From: Sandaracinobacteroides sp039808025
Lineage (GTDB): Bacteria > Pseudomonadota > Alphaproteobacteria > Sphingomonadales > Sphingomonadaceae
Length of the DNA stretch: 64,000 nt
Direction: 5' to 3'
Assembly (NCBI GenBank): GCA_039808025.1
Contig: JBDHSK010000009.1
Coordinates: 87,412 to 151,411 of the forward strand
Made by a program: the position numbers and the translations under genes. The notes beneath the pieces are model-generated. The model did no database searches. It saw nothing but the letters and a program-made list of their open reading frames with translations, and was not told the origin of the DNA. Positions 44,595 to 52,651 of this stretch are shown here, piece by piece; positions within the stretch are counted from its first letter, which is position 1; every line of letters starts with the position of its first letter.

Positions 44595-45296
44595 TTAATG
44601 CGGTGTGAATGACTCCGGGCTGGCCGGGGGCCTGCCAAGCCTCTCCAGAAAGGCCGGAAGTCCGGAAAATAGGGCGTCATCGAGATCGCGCATCCCGACA
44701 CCGGGCACCAAGTCGGCAAGCCGCGTTACGCCCAGCGCCGAAATTCCGCAGGGGACGATGGCGTCATAATGCCCCAGATCGGTCGCGACATTGATCGCAA
44801 CCCCATGGAAACTGACCCAGCGACGGATGCGAACACCAATGGCCGCGATCTTGGCAAGCCCGCGAGCAGTCTCAGTCCAGACGCCGACCCCGGCATCGTC
44901 GATCCGTGCTGTTACCCCCAAAGTGGCAAGTGCATCGATCACCCACCATTCCAGAGCGCTGACATAGGCCCGCACGTCACGGCCGCGTATGTTCAGATCG
45001 AGCATCGGGTATACCACCCGCTGGCCGGGTCCATGGTAGGTGAACTGGCCACCCCGTCCGGCTTCCACCACCGGGAAACGGTCGGGCAGCAAGAGGTCAG
45101 CGGAGCGGGCGCTGGTGCCGGCCGTGATGACGGGTGGATGCTCGACCAGCCAGATCCGTTCGCCAGTCGTGCCGGCGGCAATGGCGGCAGCGTGCGCTTC
45201 CATGGCGTCCAGCGCCTGGACATAGGGAGTGAGCCCCGGCTCGACCAGCCATTGCGGTAGTGGAGGTGTGGCCCCTGAGGCAGCGGAAGGGCTCAT
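44595..45296 (-). CDS. lipB: Octanoyltransferase LipB
   Basis: Transfers octanoyl groups from acyl-carrier protein to lipoyl domains. The 233-residue protein shows VVEAGRGGQFTYHGPGQRVV (about residues 80-95), YPMLDLNIRGRDVRAYVSAL, LAKIAAIGVRIRRWVSFHGV (catalytic Lys region, about 150) and IVPCGISALGVTRL with the nucleophile Cys (about 185). Coupled to glk by ATGA. Confidence 0.94.
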   Translation of the reverse strand: MSPSAASGATPPLPQWLVEPGLTPYVQALDAMEAHAAAIAAGTTGERIWLVEHPPVITAGTSARSADLLLPDRFPVVEAGRGGQFTYHGPGQRVVYPMLDLNIRGRDVRAYVSALEWWVIDALATLGVTARIDDAGVGVWTETARGLAKIAAIGVRIRRWVSFHGVAINVATDLGHYDAIVPCGISALGVTRLADLVPGVGMRDLDDALFSGLPAFLERLGRPPASPESFTPH

Positions 45297-46267
45297 GTCG
45301 CCACCTGGGCGGCAAGGGCCGCTGCCGCCCCCAGCAGGCCCGGCTCGGCATGGGTGATCCGGCTGACCGGGATGCCAGCCATGCGCTGTTGAAACCGCCC
45401 TTTGGCAGTAAAACCGCTGGCGAACGACGATGAACGCAGCCGGTCGCCAAGGCGTTCGGTGATCCCGCCCGCCAGAACCAGGGCCGAGGCGCCATGGGCC
45501 AGCACGAAATCGCCGCAGACGCTTCCAAAGCAGTGGCAGAAGATGTCGAGCGCCCGCACTGCCAACGCATCGCTACCGGCGAGTGCGGCGCTCCAGCATT
45601 CCCGGTCGTCGATGGTGGGAACAGGCTGACCTTCAACAGCCGCCAGACCGCAGGCTATGGCCAGAAGCCCCGGTCCCGACACGATCCGTTCCACCGAGAC
45701 ACGCTTGTGACGGGTGTGCAACCAGGCCAGCACCGCGTCCTGCAGCGGATCGGTCGAGGCGAAACCGACATGGCCGCCTTCGGTTTCAATGACCTGTGGG
45801 TGGCGACCATTCAGCAAGATGGCAACCCCCAGTCCGGTTCCTGGTCCGACGATGCTGACCACCCCATTGGCGGGCAACGGCACCTGTGGCCCGATGACGT
45901 GGCGCAGCCCGGCTTGTTCGCCCTGAGCGGTAGCATAGCCTACTGCCCCGAAATCATTCAGGAAATACGTGTGTTCCAACCCCAGATGTGTGGCCAGCCC
46001 GGCCTTGTCGATGCGCCAGTGATTGTTGGTGACGGAAATGACAGGTGAATCGACAGGGCCGGCGATGGCGATGGCGGCATAGAGGGGCAGATCGCGGGCC
46101 AGCGAACGGCCATAGGCCGCCCAGGCATCTTCGAGGCTCTCGTGCGCACTGGTTAGCAGCTTTTGAATATCGCCGAGGGATTCAACCTGGTTGTCACGGA
46201 TGCGGGCGATGGCGAACCGGGCGTGGGTGCCGCCAATATCGACTGATACTGCTTCGAATTCTGTCAT
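45293..46267 (-). CDS. glk: Glucokinase
   Basis: ATP-dependent glucose kinase of the E. coli Glk type, 324 residues. Motifs are VDIGGTHARFAIA (phosphate loop), SVTNNHWRIDKAGLA and YFLNDFGAVGYA (glucose-binding Asn/Asp, about 100), VGPGTGLGVAIL (about 140) and a final ALVLAGGITERLG. It feeds the Entner-Doudoroff pathway in many alphaproteobacteria. Its stop overlaps the lipB start. Confidence 0.93.
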   Translation of the reverse strand: MTEFEAVSVDIGGTHARFAIARIRDNQVESLGDIQKLLTSAHESLEDAWAAYGRSLARDLPLYAAIAIAGPVDSPVISVTNNHWRIDKAGLATHLGLEHTYFLNDFGAVGYATAQGEQAGLRHVIGPQVPLPANGVVSIVGPGTGLGVAILLNGRHPQVIETEGGHVGFASTDPLQDAVLAWLHTRHKRVSVERIVSGPGLLAIACGLAAVEGQPVPTIDDRECWSAALAGSDALAVRALDIFCHCFGSVCGDFVLAHGASALVLAGGITERLGDRLRSSSFASGFTAKGRFQQRMAGIPVSRITHAEPGLLGAAAALAAQVAT

Positions 46268-46532
46268 TACGCTGTGATCCTGGGCTACGCCAGGGTGGGG
46301 TGGTTCTGATCAGCGCCCGTTGTCAAGGCCCGGGCCCGCAACGGGGGCCTCACGCTCAGGTCGCGCAGATCATCCACGCAACAACGATGGCAGAAACCGC
46401 CAATCCGTGAAACGCCAATCCGTGAAACGCCAATCCGTGCCTTCCCTGTCTGGTTTTCCTGCCCGAAGCTGATCATCCCCGTGGTTTGATTGCTTGCCGG
46501 GCGTTGGCATGCCTGCTTCCCCGGAAGGCTGT
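46268..46532. other. 265-base spacer containing a small repeat
   Basis: Between glk and the S41 peptidase gene. Apart from the 15-bp tandem repeat no gene or fold is evident. Confidence 0.5.
46398..46439. repeat. 15-bp tandem repeat, 2.8 copies
   Basis: cgccaatccgtgaaa occurs twice, followed by cgccaatccgtg. It is noncoding as far as I can see. Confidence 0.85.
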
Positions 46533-47717
46533 TCAGCCCATGCATTTTTGTCGTCGGGCAGAATTCGCAACAGCCTGCGCAGTGACCGCAGGCGGCGAGG
46601 ACCGGACAGTATTACCTGGTGCCGGATGGTTCACTGATAAGGAATTGTCCTGAGATGGTGTGGTCTTGGCAAGCTCCAGCGCTGTAGCCAGCGCATCGAC
46701 GGCCTTCACCGGGACATCGGGAATGATGCCCACCTTTTCCCAGCCCTTGCCGGTATCAGCAAGATAACTGCGGCCAACGGGGATGAAGGCCGCGAAACCG
46801 TCGGGAAGCCTGACCAGTGGACCAAAATGATCAGCACCGCCGGTCGTCTCGCCGATCACAACCGCCCGCCCGGCATGTTGCAGGGCCAGCGCCATATGTT
46901 CAGCGGCCGACAAAGTGGAAGCCGATGTCAGCACATAAAGGTTGGCGTCTGCAAGCTTTGCAGGAGGCTGATGGGGCTGAACCCAATGATCATAGCGCCG
47001 CAAACCTGCCGGTGCCGGAACGGCCAGAATTGAATTTGGCGATGAGGGTGGCGAGGCATTTGGGCGTGGTCCCGCCGTTGCCCTGGAATCCATGCGCATC
47101 AGCAGCCGTGACGAGCTGAAGAACCAGGGCAGGATGACATCCATCGGCGCCAGTGTTCCGCCGGCATTGCCACGCAAGTCTAGAATGAAGCCGCGCGCGT
47201 TTTCATGGGCGGCCATGAAGTCTTCGAGGCGGGCGATGTCGGGCTGGCTGCACAGCATGTTGCCAAGTCTAAGGTAGGCGATGTGCGGGGCCACCCAGCC
47301 GTTGGCGGGTGTTGGCGGGTTGGCCGGGGCGCTGTCTTCGGAAAGGGCGCGCAGTGGCGTTGTGGCGCCACCTGCCAATACCCGCAGGTGCCTGTCGGGG
47401 GCGAGTGCTTGCAGATCGTCGGTCAGCAGGCGGGCGAGATCGGCCCGGCTGGTAACATGATCATAGGCGCCACTGTTGGCACGACGACGAAGCATGGCGG
47501 CGTAACCACTGGCATTCTCACGAGAAAAGTACAGCCTTTCGATGACCTTTGCCAGTTCTGTGGCAATGGCGCGCGGATCAAAGTTCCGGTTTACCGTCTG
47601 CTCGGCGGCGCCAGCCCGATCACTCTGGGCGGGGGACACCAGCCCGGCTAGCAGCGCCAAGGCCGGCATGACCGTACGGAACGCTGTAGCTGCCCTAGAA
47701 GTCAGAGCAGATACCAT
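46533..47717 (-). CDS. S41-family C-terminal processing-type peptidase
   Basis: An exported serine protease-like protein of 394 residues from the ATG at 47717 (GGGAGA upstream), with a signal peptide ending near VSPAQS. The core has RGFILDLRGNAGGTLAP (about residue 200), the nucleophile region LTSASTLSAAEHMALALQ (about 270) and VVIGETTGGADHFG. I see no PDZ domain, so it resembles the IRBP/TSP-only subgroup. The gene begins inside the 3' end of the DUF1674 gene (23-base overlap). Confidence 0.8.
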   Translation of the reverse strand: MVSALTSRAATAFRTVMPALALLAGLVSPAQSDRAGAAEQTVNRNFDPRAIATELAKVIERLYFSRENASGYAAMLRRRANSGAYDHVTSRADLARLLTDDLQALAPDRHLRVLAGGATTPLRALSEDSAPANPPTPANGWVAPHIAYLRLGNMLCSQPDIARLEDFMAAHENARGFILDLRGNAGGTLAPMDVILPWFFSSSRLLMRMDSRATAGPRPNASPPSSPNSILAVPAPAGLRRYDHWVQPHQPPAKLADANLYVLTSASTLSAAEHMALALQHAGRAVVIGETTGGADHFGPLVRLPDGFAAFIPVGRSYLADTGKGWEKVGIIPDVPVKAVDALATALELAKTTPSQDNSLSVNHPAPGNTVRSSPPAVTAQAVANSARRQKCMG

Positions 47718-47886
47718 TCTTCTCCCAGTCGCCATAGCGGGTGGGCTCCGGGCCCTTTGGCCCGCCGGTTTCCCTGGCGGGGGAATGGGAGTTGTCCGCT
47801 GGCGCCGGTATCTCAAGGCCTGTGGTCGGCGAAGATGATGGATCGGCTGACGGTTCTTTCGTTGCAGTGGTTGCTGGCGACGGCAT
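47695..47886 (-). CDS. DUF1674 / SdhAF4-like protein (succinate dehydrogenase assembly factor)
   Basis: A 63-residue protein. The N-terminal half is low-complexity Ser/Pro/Thr. The C-terminal segment GGPKGPEPTRYGDWEKNGIC-SDF is the strongly conserved DUF1674 signature shared with mitochondrial SDHAF4, which helps insert the flavinated SdhA subunit. The rest of the sdh operon is not in the window. It runs into the S41 peptidase gene. Confidence 0.85.
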   Translation of the reverse strand: MPSPATTATKEPSADPSSSPTTGLEIPAPADNSHSPARETGGPKGPEPTRYGDWEKNGICSDF

Positions 47887-48019
47887 AAATCACTCCGGAA
47901 TATGCAGCCATTGTGTTACAGCTGCAGGTGAAACACAACGCCATTGCGCCTGTTCCCGGCATGATGCCCGGCCAGAGGCCTTTCCGGCGTCAGGCAGGGC
48001 AAGGAAAGCAGACAAAACC

Positions 48020-49288
48020 ATGAATGCAGGCAGGGCCGCAGCGGTCAATCAACCGCCGGGTGTGGCGCCACGGCGCGCTGCAATGACACTTGTGCACAAT
48101 GTCACGGTGCTGGGGCGGCCACTTGATTCGATGCTTGACCGGGTTTTGCAGGGTTTGTCGCCCAGCGACCGCGGGCTCGCGCGGGCACTGGCCAGCGGCG
48201 CCCTGCGACACCTGCCGGGGCTTGACCGGTTGATCGACAGCGCCACCCGCAACCCTCTGGCGACCGATGCGCGTGCCCGGCAGGTGTTGCGGATTGCCCT
48301 TGCCGGGCGGTTGCTTCTCGATACGCCCGAACATGCCGTGGTTGCCACCATATTGCCATTGGTGGAAGGAGGGCCGCGCCGGCTGGTGCATGGGGTCTTG
48401 TCGACCCTGCTTCGCAAGCAGGCTGTTCTGCCAACGCCGGAACTTCCTGCGTTCTGGGGGCAGCGGTGGCGAGAAACCTGGGGCGACTCTGTCGTCGCAG
48501 CGGCGGCCAGGCGTTTGGCCACGGTTCCGCAAACCGATCTCACTCTGAAAGACCCGGCGCAAACCGCGGAATGGATGGACCGGCTGGGGGCCACATCGCT
48601 GATGCCCGGCCACCTGCGGCTGCCGGATGCGCCGCCGATCGAACAACTGCCAGGCTATGCGGAAGGCCAGTGGTGGGTTCAGGATATTGCCGCTGCCATT
48701 CCCGCCCGCCTGCTGAGCGACCTTGCTGGCCTGCGGGTTCTCGATCTCTGTGCGGCACCCGGCGGCAAGACCATGCAATTGGCCGCCGCAGGCGCACAGG
48801 TAACGGCACTCGACCTGTCGGCCGCCCGGCTGAAGCGGTTGCAGGCGAACCTCGAACGCGTGCACCTGTCGGCCGGGATCGTCGCTGCCGACGCCCGGGA
48901 TTGGGAGCCGGCAGAACCGTTCGATGCCATTCTGCTGGATGCCCCCTGTTCGGCGACCGGAACCTTTGGCCGCCACCCCGACCTGTTATACATCAAGCAG
49001 AACCTCGACTTGGACAGGCCGGTTGCCTTGCAGCGTCTGCTGCTGGAACGCGCTGCCCGCTGGCTGAAACCGGAGGGCCGACTGGTTTTTGCCGTCTGCT
49101 CGATGGAGCCTGCCGAGGGAGAGATTCAGGTGGCGCCCCAGGGCCTGGTTCCTGACCCGATCGATGGAACCGAACTGCCTTCGGGGCTGGTCGCCGATGC
49201 AAAAGGTGCCGTCCGCATCCTTCCTTCGACATGGGGGTCCGAAGGAGGAGCGGACGGCTTTTATATCGCGCGGTTCAGGAAGGGGTAG
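48020..49288 (+). CDS. RsmB/NOP-family RNA cytosine methyltransferase
   Basis: SAM-dependent 5-methylcytosine methyltransferase of 422 residues from the ATG at 48020 (AAGGA upstream). The N-terminal NusB-like domain (about 25-130) is followed by the Rossmann domain with LCAAPGGKTMQLAAAGAQVT (motif I, about 245), DAPCSATGTFGRHPDLLYIK (PC motif, about 310) and FAVCSMEPAEGE (catalytic Cys, about 365). Homologous to RsmB (m5C967 of 16S rRNA), but other RNA targets are possible. Confidence 0.88.
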   Translation: MNAGRAAAVNQPPGVAPRRAAMTLVHNVTVLGRPLDSMLDRVLQGLSPSDRGLARALASGALRHLPGLDRLIDSATRNPLATDARARQVLRIALAGRLLLDTPEHAVVATILPLVEGGPRRLVHGVLSTLLRKQAVLPTPELPAFWGQRWRETWGDSVVAAAARRLATVPQTDLTLKDPAQTAEWMDRLGATSLMPGHLRLPDAPPIEQLPGYAEGQWWVQDIAAAIPARLLSDLAGLRVLDLCAAPGGKTMQLAAAGAQVTALDLSAARLKRLQANLERVHLSAGIVAADARDWEPAEPFDAILLDAPCSATGTFGRHPDLLYIKQNLDLDRPVALQRLLLERAARWLKPEGRLVFAVCSMEPAEGEIQVAPQGLVPDPIDGTELPSGLVADAKGAVRILPSTWGSEGGADGFYIARFRKG

Positions 49289-49318
49289 CTGGGCCGCGCG
49301 ATATTCCGGCCGGGGCCG

Positions 49319-49906
49319 CTAGCGGCAGCGAACGTCACCCTTGGCGATCTGGTTCCCCAGAACCGCGCCCAGCGTGCCACCAATAATGCTGCCGACGGTT
49401 TTTTCTCCATGCCCGGCGATCAGGTTACCCAGGGTACCACCGGCAATCGCACCGATGATGGTGCCGGTGGTTCCATCAGAGCGGCGGCAGTAGACCTGCC
49501 CGTTCGGGCCCCACCAATAGGGGTTCGACGAACGATAGGCGGCATTGTTGTAAACCGGCCCGGAATATACGGGGTAGCCACCACTGCCATAATAATAGCC
49601 GTTATTATAGCGGTTGTTATAATATCTATCGTAGTAACGCCGGTTATCAATCCTGCGGCCATCCTGATAGCCATTGGCATAAGCCCGGGCCCGCATCTGC
49701 TGCCGCTTCTGGTTCAGCCAGCGCAGATCCTGCTGGCGTTCGTTACGGTAATTGTCGCGCATGTTGCGCTGATACCGATACTGACCGCCGCGCCAGTCGT
49801 TACTGTAGCTGGCGCGCCGATCATGATCTTGCGGGTGTGCCGTGGCCGGAACGGCCAGCATCGCCATTGCCAGCCCCGTTGCGACCGTACCAATCCATCC
49901 GTTCAT
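49319..49906 (-). CDS. Glycine-zipper 2TM-domain protein
   Basis: A 195-residue exported protein from the ATG at 49906 (GGAGG upstream), signal peptide ending near ATAHP. The middle is extremely rich in Tyr, Asn, Arg and Gly (RRYYDRYYNNRYNNGYYYGS). The C-terminus has the glycine zipper GTIIGAIAGGTLGNLIAGHG repeated as GSIIGGTLGAVLGNQIAKG, typical of envelope 2TM/17-kDa-antigen-like proteins. Confidence 0.75.
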   Translation of the reverse strand: MNGWIGTVATGLAMAMLAVPATAHPQDHDRRASYSNDWRGGQYRYQRNMRDNYRNERQQDLRWLNQKRQQMRARAYANGYQDGRRIDNRRYYDRYYNNRYNNGYYYGSGGYPVYSGPVYNNAAYRSSNPYWWGPNGQVYCRRSDGTTGTIIGAIAGGTLGNLIAGHGEKTVGSIIGGTLGAVLGNQIAKGDVRCR

Positions 49907-50012
49907 CGACCATCCTCCGTTGAACATGGGAAATGTATGACATGGAACGGCTGTCGTGAAACTGAAGCATCAGTTAATAGGCCGGACATCTGGCGCCACG
50001 GCAAGGAATGCA

Positions 50013-51089
50013 ATGATACGTATCAGGATGGATCGGCGGCTGGCCCCTGTTGCGCTGGTGCTGGGCGTTGCGGTGATAGCTGCCTATGCTGCGGCAGCAC
50101 CAGCGCCGAAGGGGCGTGACCAACAGGTAAGGCCGCTCGCCGTCACGGCGCGCGCAGTACCGCTGAACCCGCACGATAACGGACAGGAACGCATCGGCAG
50201 GCTGCGCTATCTGGGCGGGCTGGTGCTGACTTCGTCTGATCCGCGCTTTGGCGGCATCTCGGGCCTGTTGTGGGAGCCGGGTTGCCGACGGCTGCTGGCC
50301 GCCAGCGACGATGGATACTGGTTCATTCTGGAACCGGCCGAGCAGGGCGAGAAGCTGACCGGGATCAGCAGCGGCTGGATCTCGACCTTTCATCGCGCCG
50401 GCGATCAGCCGATCACAAGCAAAAGTGAGGTGGATGCCGAGGCACTGGCCCGCGACGGCGACGGTGCAGTCTGGGCATTCTTCGAGCAGGAGCATCGCGC
50501 GGAACGCTTCGCGGGTCTGACGGCCTGTCAGCCGGAAACGCTGACAAGAGCAGCAGACCGCAGGTGGCCGCTTCCGGAAACCCGTGGGTGGGCGATGAAC
50601 GGCGGCGCCGAAGCCGCTTCCGGCATGGGCGATGCGCTGGCCTATCTGTCGGAATCGTCGACGACGGTTGCGGGCGCCCGTGATCGGCGTGGCGTGATTG
50701 CCTCGCCGGATGCCCCCAACCCGGAGCCACGGGTTTTTGCCTATGCAGTGCCTGCCGGCTTCTCTCCGACCGACATGGATGCCCTGAACGGCGATGGCAG
50801 CGATGGGCAAATGGTGATTCTGCATCGCCGTCTCTCAGGGCTTGGTGGATTTTCAGCCCTGATTTCATTGGCTGAGCTGCCCCGGAGCGCGGCGGCTGCC
50901 GAAGCCGTCCCGCACGACATTGCCCGAATTGCGGCACCCCTGACAGTTGACAATATGGAAGCGCTCGCCGTCCGTGCGGAGGGCGAGCGCCGATATCTCT
51001 ATCTGATGTCAGACGATAACTACCGGGGGTTTCAGCGCACCCTGTTGCTCAAGTTCGAGCTGCTTCCCGAAGAACCGCCGGTAAAATGA
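50013..51089 (+). CDS. Esterase-like activity of phytase family protein
   Basis: A 358-residue protein from the ATG at 50013 (AAGGAATGCA upstream), with a signal or anchor segment LAPVALVLGVAVIAAYAAAA. The rest resembles the phytase-like beta-propeller family: RYLGGLVLTSSDPRFGGISG, LAASDDGYWFIL, DAEALARDGDGAVWAFFE and a closing VDNMEALAVRAEGERRYLYL-MSDDN. The reaction is unproven in this family. Located in the periplasm by prediction. Confidence 0.75.
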   Translation: MIRIRMDRRLAPVALVLGVAVIAAYAAAAPAPKGRDQQVRPLAVTARAVPLNPHDNGQERIGRLRYLGGLVLTSSDPRFGGISGLLWEPGCRRLLAASDDGYWFILEPAEQGEKLTGISSGWISTFHRAGDQPITSKSEVDAEALARDGDGAVWAFFEQEHRAERFAGLTACQPETLTRAADRRWPLPETRGWAMNGGAEAASGMGDALAYLSESSTTVAGARDRRGVIASPDAPNPEPRVFAYAVPAGFSPTDMDALNGDGSDGQMVILHRRLSGLGGFSALISLAELPRSAAAAEAVPHDIARIAAPLTVDNMEALAVRAEGERRYLYLMSDDNYRGFQRTLLLKFELLPEEPPVK

Positions 51090-51119
51090 GCGTGGCCTGC
51101 TGGCCAACCTCATGAACGC

Positions 51120-51413
51120 TCAGGCGGCGTGTTCAGCTGATTTCTTGGCGATTTCGCGCTTCAGGCGGCGGGCCCGCAGGCTCAGTTTCTCAGCGCGGGT
51201 CTTCTTCAGCCAGTTGTCGAGGCCGCCCACATGCTCGACCGAGCGCAGACCATGAGTCGACACCTTGAGGCGCACCGAGCGGCCAAGCGTGTCAGACATC
51301 AGTGTCACCTGCTGCAGGTTGGGCAGGAAGGTGCGCTTGGTCTTGTTGTTGGCGTGGCTGACGTTGTGGCCGATCTGACGGCCCTTGCCGGTGAGTTCGC
51401 AGACGCGCGACAT
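51120..51413 (-). CDS. rpmB: 50S ribosomal protein L28
   Basis: A 97-residue ribosomal protein from the ATG at 51413. The start MSRVCELTGKGRQIGHNVSH, the segment NNKTKRTFLPNLQQVTL and the basic C-terminus RARRLKREIAKK are diagnostic for L28. It belongs to the large subunit. It stands alone with about 160 bases before the divergent YciI gene. Confidence 0.96.
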   Translation of the reverse strand: MSRVCELTGKGRQIGHNVSHANNKTKRTFLPNLQQVTLMSDTLGRSVRLKVSTHGLRSVEHVGGLDNWLKKTRAEKLSLRARRLKREIAKKSAEHAA

Positions 51414-51576
51414 GGGGTTGATCCTTGAAATGAACTGTCCTGCAGGCAAACCCGCAGGCCGCCTGAAATGAAGGCGCGCCATAGCGGTCAGTGCCGGCGG
51501 CGTCAAGGTCACAGATAGTGCCATCAAGGACATATCCCGGCTGGACCACCACGCCGCAACATGCCAAAGCGTTGGT

Positions 51577-51867
51577 GTGCCGACATTTGCAATTCATTGT
51601 ATCGACAAGCCGCTCCAGCAGGAGTTGCGTGCTGCCACCCGGGCAGAACACCTTGCCTATCTTGAGAACATGCTGGACAGCATCGTCGTTGCCGGGCCGC
51701 TACTCGACGAAGAAGGTAATGCGATCGGCACCATGCTGCTGATGGAGTTTCCCGACCGTCGCGCTGCCGTGGCGTTCGCAGCCGATGATCCCTACGCCCG
51801 CGCCGGCCTTTTCGCGAGTGTGGCAGTCACGGCCTGGCGGCAGACTTTCCCCCGTCAGCCGTCCTGA
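51577..51867 (+). CDS. YciI-family protein
   Basis: A 96-residue ferredoxin-like alpha+beta protein. Start GTG at 51577; TFAIHCIDKPLQQELRAATR, HLAYLENMLDSIVVAGPLLD and FAADDPYARAGLFASVAVTA match YciI/YCII, including the His/Asp pair. Its reaction is unknown; the family may be haloacid-dehydrogenase-like or muconolactone-isomerase-like. Confidence 0.85.
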   Translation: MPTFAIHCIDKPLQQELRAATRAEHLAYLENMLDSIVVAGPLLDEEGNAIGTMLLMEFPDRRAAVAFAADDPYARAGLFASVAVTAWRQTFPRQPS

Positions 51868-51974
51868 CCGTAACTGTTGGCCGGGTCTGGCCGGGTCTGG
51901 CCAGTTGGCGGCGATGTGGGCGGAAAGCCTTTTTGCGATCAGGATCTGGCGCAAAGGGTGACCCCTACTCCGGG

Positions 51975-52499
51975 TCAGCCCAACCGTTTCAAGGCCGAAT
52001 CCATGGTTCGTTGTGCCGCAGCCACCGCGGTGGCAACCTCTTCCGCCAGCTTTGCTACGGCGATCCGGTCTGGATCGGTGGCAGCAAGGTCTTCTGTCAG
52101 CCTTAGAAGGGAGACGAGGCGGACATCGATGCTGCCGAGCGGTGTTCTGGCGAGATCGAATCGCGACAGGGCCATCTGCGCTGCACTCCACGCCTGGCTG
52201 CCCTGCCGGGAGACATCTGGCGCCTGAAGCAGCTTGCCGAGGGCGGCTCTGGTGACTGCCACCTCTTGCATGGTGGCAGCAAACGTCTGTTGTTCGCGGG
52301 CGAGGTCGGCCTTGAGGGCGGATCGCTCCTCGTCAGACAGTGAGGGGGGCACTGATTCGGAGGGTGAGGCAATGATGCGTGGCGTTTCCGCCGGGCGCGG
52401 CGCCAGCGAGGGAAAATCGCCACCGGTCAGGCCGCAGCCACACAGAAGCAGGGTGGGCAGCGTGGCCAGCAAAGCTGGGGGCAGGGGGCGGACAATCAT
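51975..52499 (-). CDS. Lipoprotein of unknown function
   Basis: A 174-residue protein from the ATG at 52499 (GAGGAAG upstream). The N-terminus MIVRPLPPALLATLPTLLLC has lipobox LLCGC. The mature region is mostly helical with a likely coiled coil (LSDEERSALKADLAREQQTF, then TMQEVAVTRAALGKLLQ). No family is recognised. It lies immediately left of the tRNA-Arg integration site and looks chromosomal. Confidence 0.65.
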   Translation of the reverse strand: MIVRPLPPALLATLPTLLLCGCGLTGGDFPSLAPRPAETPRIIASPSESVPPSLSDEERSALKADLAREQQTFAATMQEVAVTRAALGKLLQAPDVSRQGSQAWSAAQMALSRFDLARTPLGSIDVRLVSLLRLTEDLAATDPDRIAVAKLAEEVATAVAAAQRTMDSALKRLG

Positions 52500-52574
52500 T
52501 GAAACTTCCTCAAGCAGGAGATGAAGGCGCTTGCAATCCCCGGAACGCTCCCCTATTGCGGCGGCCCGCAAGAC

Positions 52575-52651
52575 GCGCCCGTAGCTCAGCTGGATAGAGC
52601 ATCAGACTACGAATCTGAGGGTCGGACGTTCGAATCGTTCCGGGCGCGCCA
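52575..52651 (+). tRNA. tRNA-Arg (anticodon ACG), site of element integration
   Basis: A 77-nt tRNA with encoded CCA. Acceptor GCGCCCG pairs with CGGGCGC, discriminator G. The anticodon arm TCAGA-CTACGAA-TCTGA gives anticodon ACG (read as ICG after deamination). The T arm carries GTTCGAATC. The serine recombinase gene on the minus strand ends inside it, and foreign genes start immediately beyond its CCA end. Confidence 0.95.
52607..52651. other. Probable attachment-site side (tRNA 3' 45 nt shared with the recombinase ORF)
   Basis: The tRNA segment 52607-52651 read on the minus strand gives W-R-A-R-N-D-S-N-V-R-P-S-D-S-stop, the end of the recombinase. Element DNA begins right after the CCA. 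This is what a left junction of an element inserted at the 3' end of tRNA-Arg looks like. The matching right junction is not in the window, and I did not find a second copy of the tRNA end. Confidence 0.5.
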
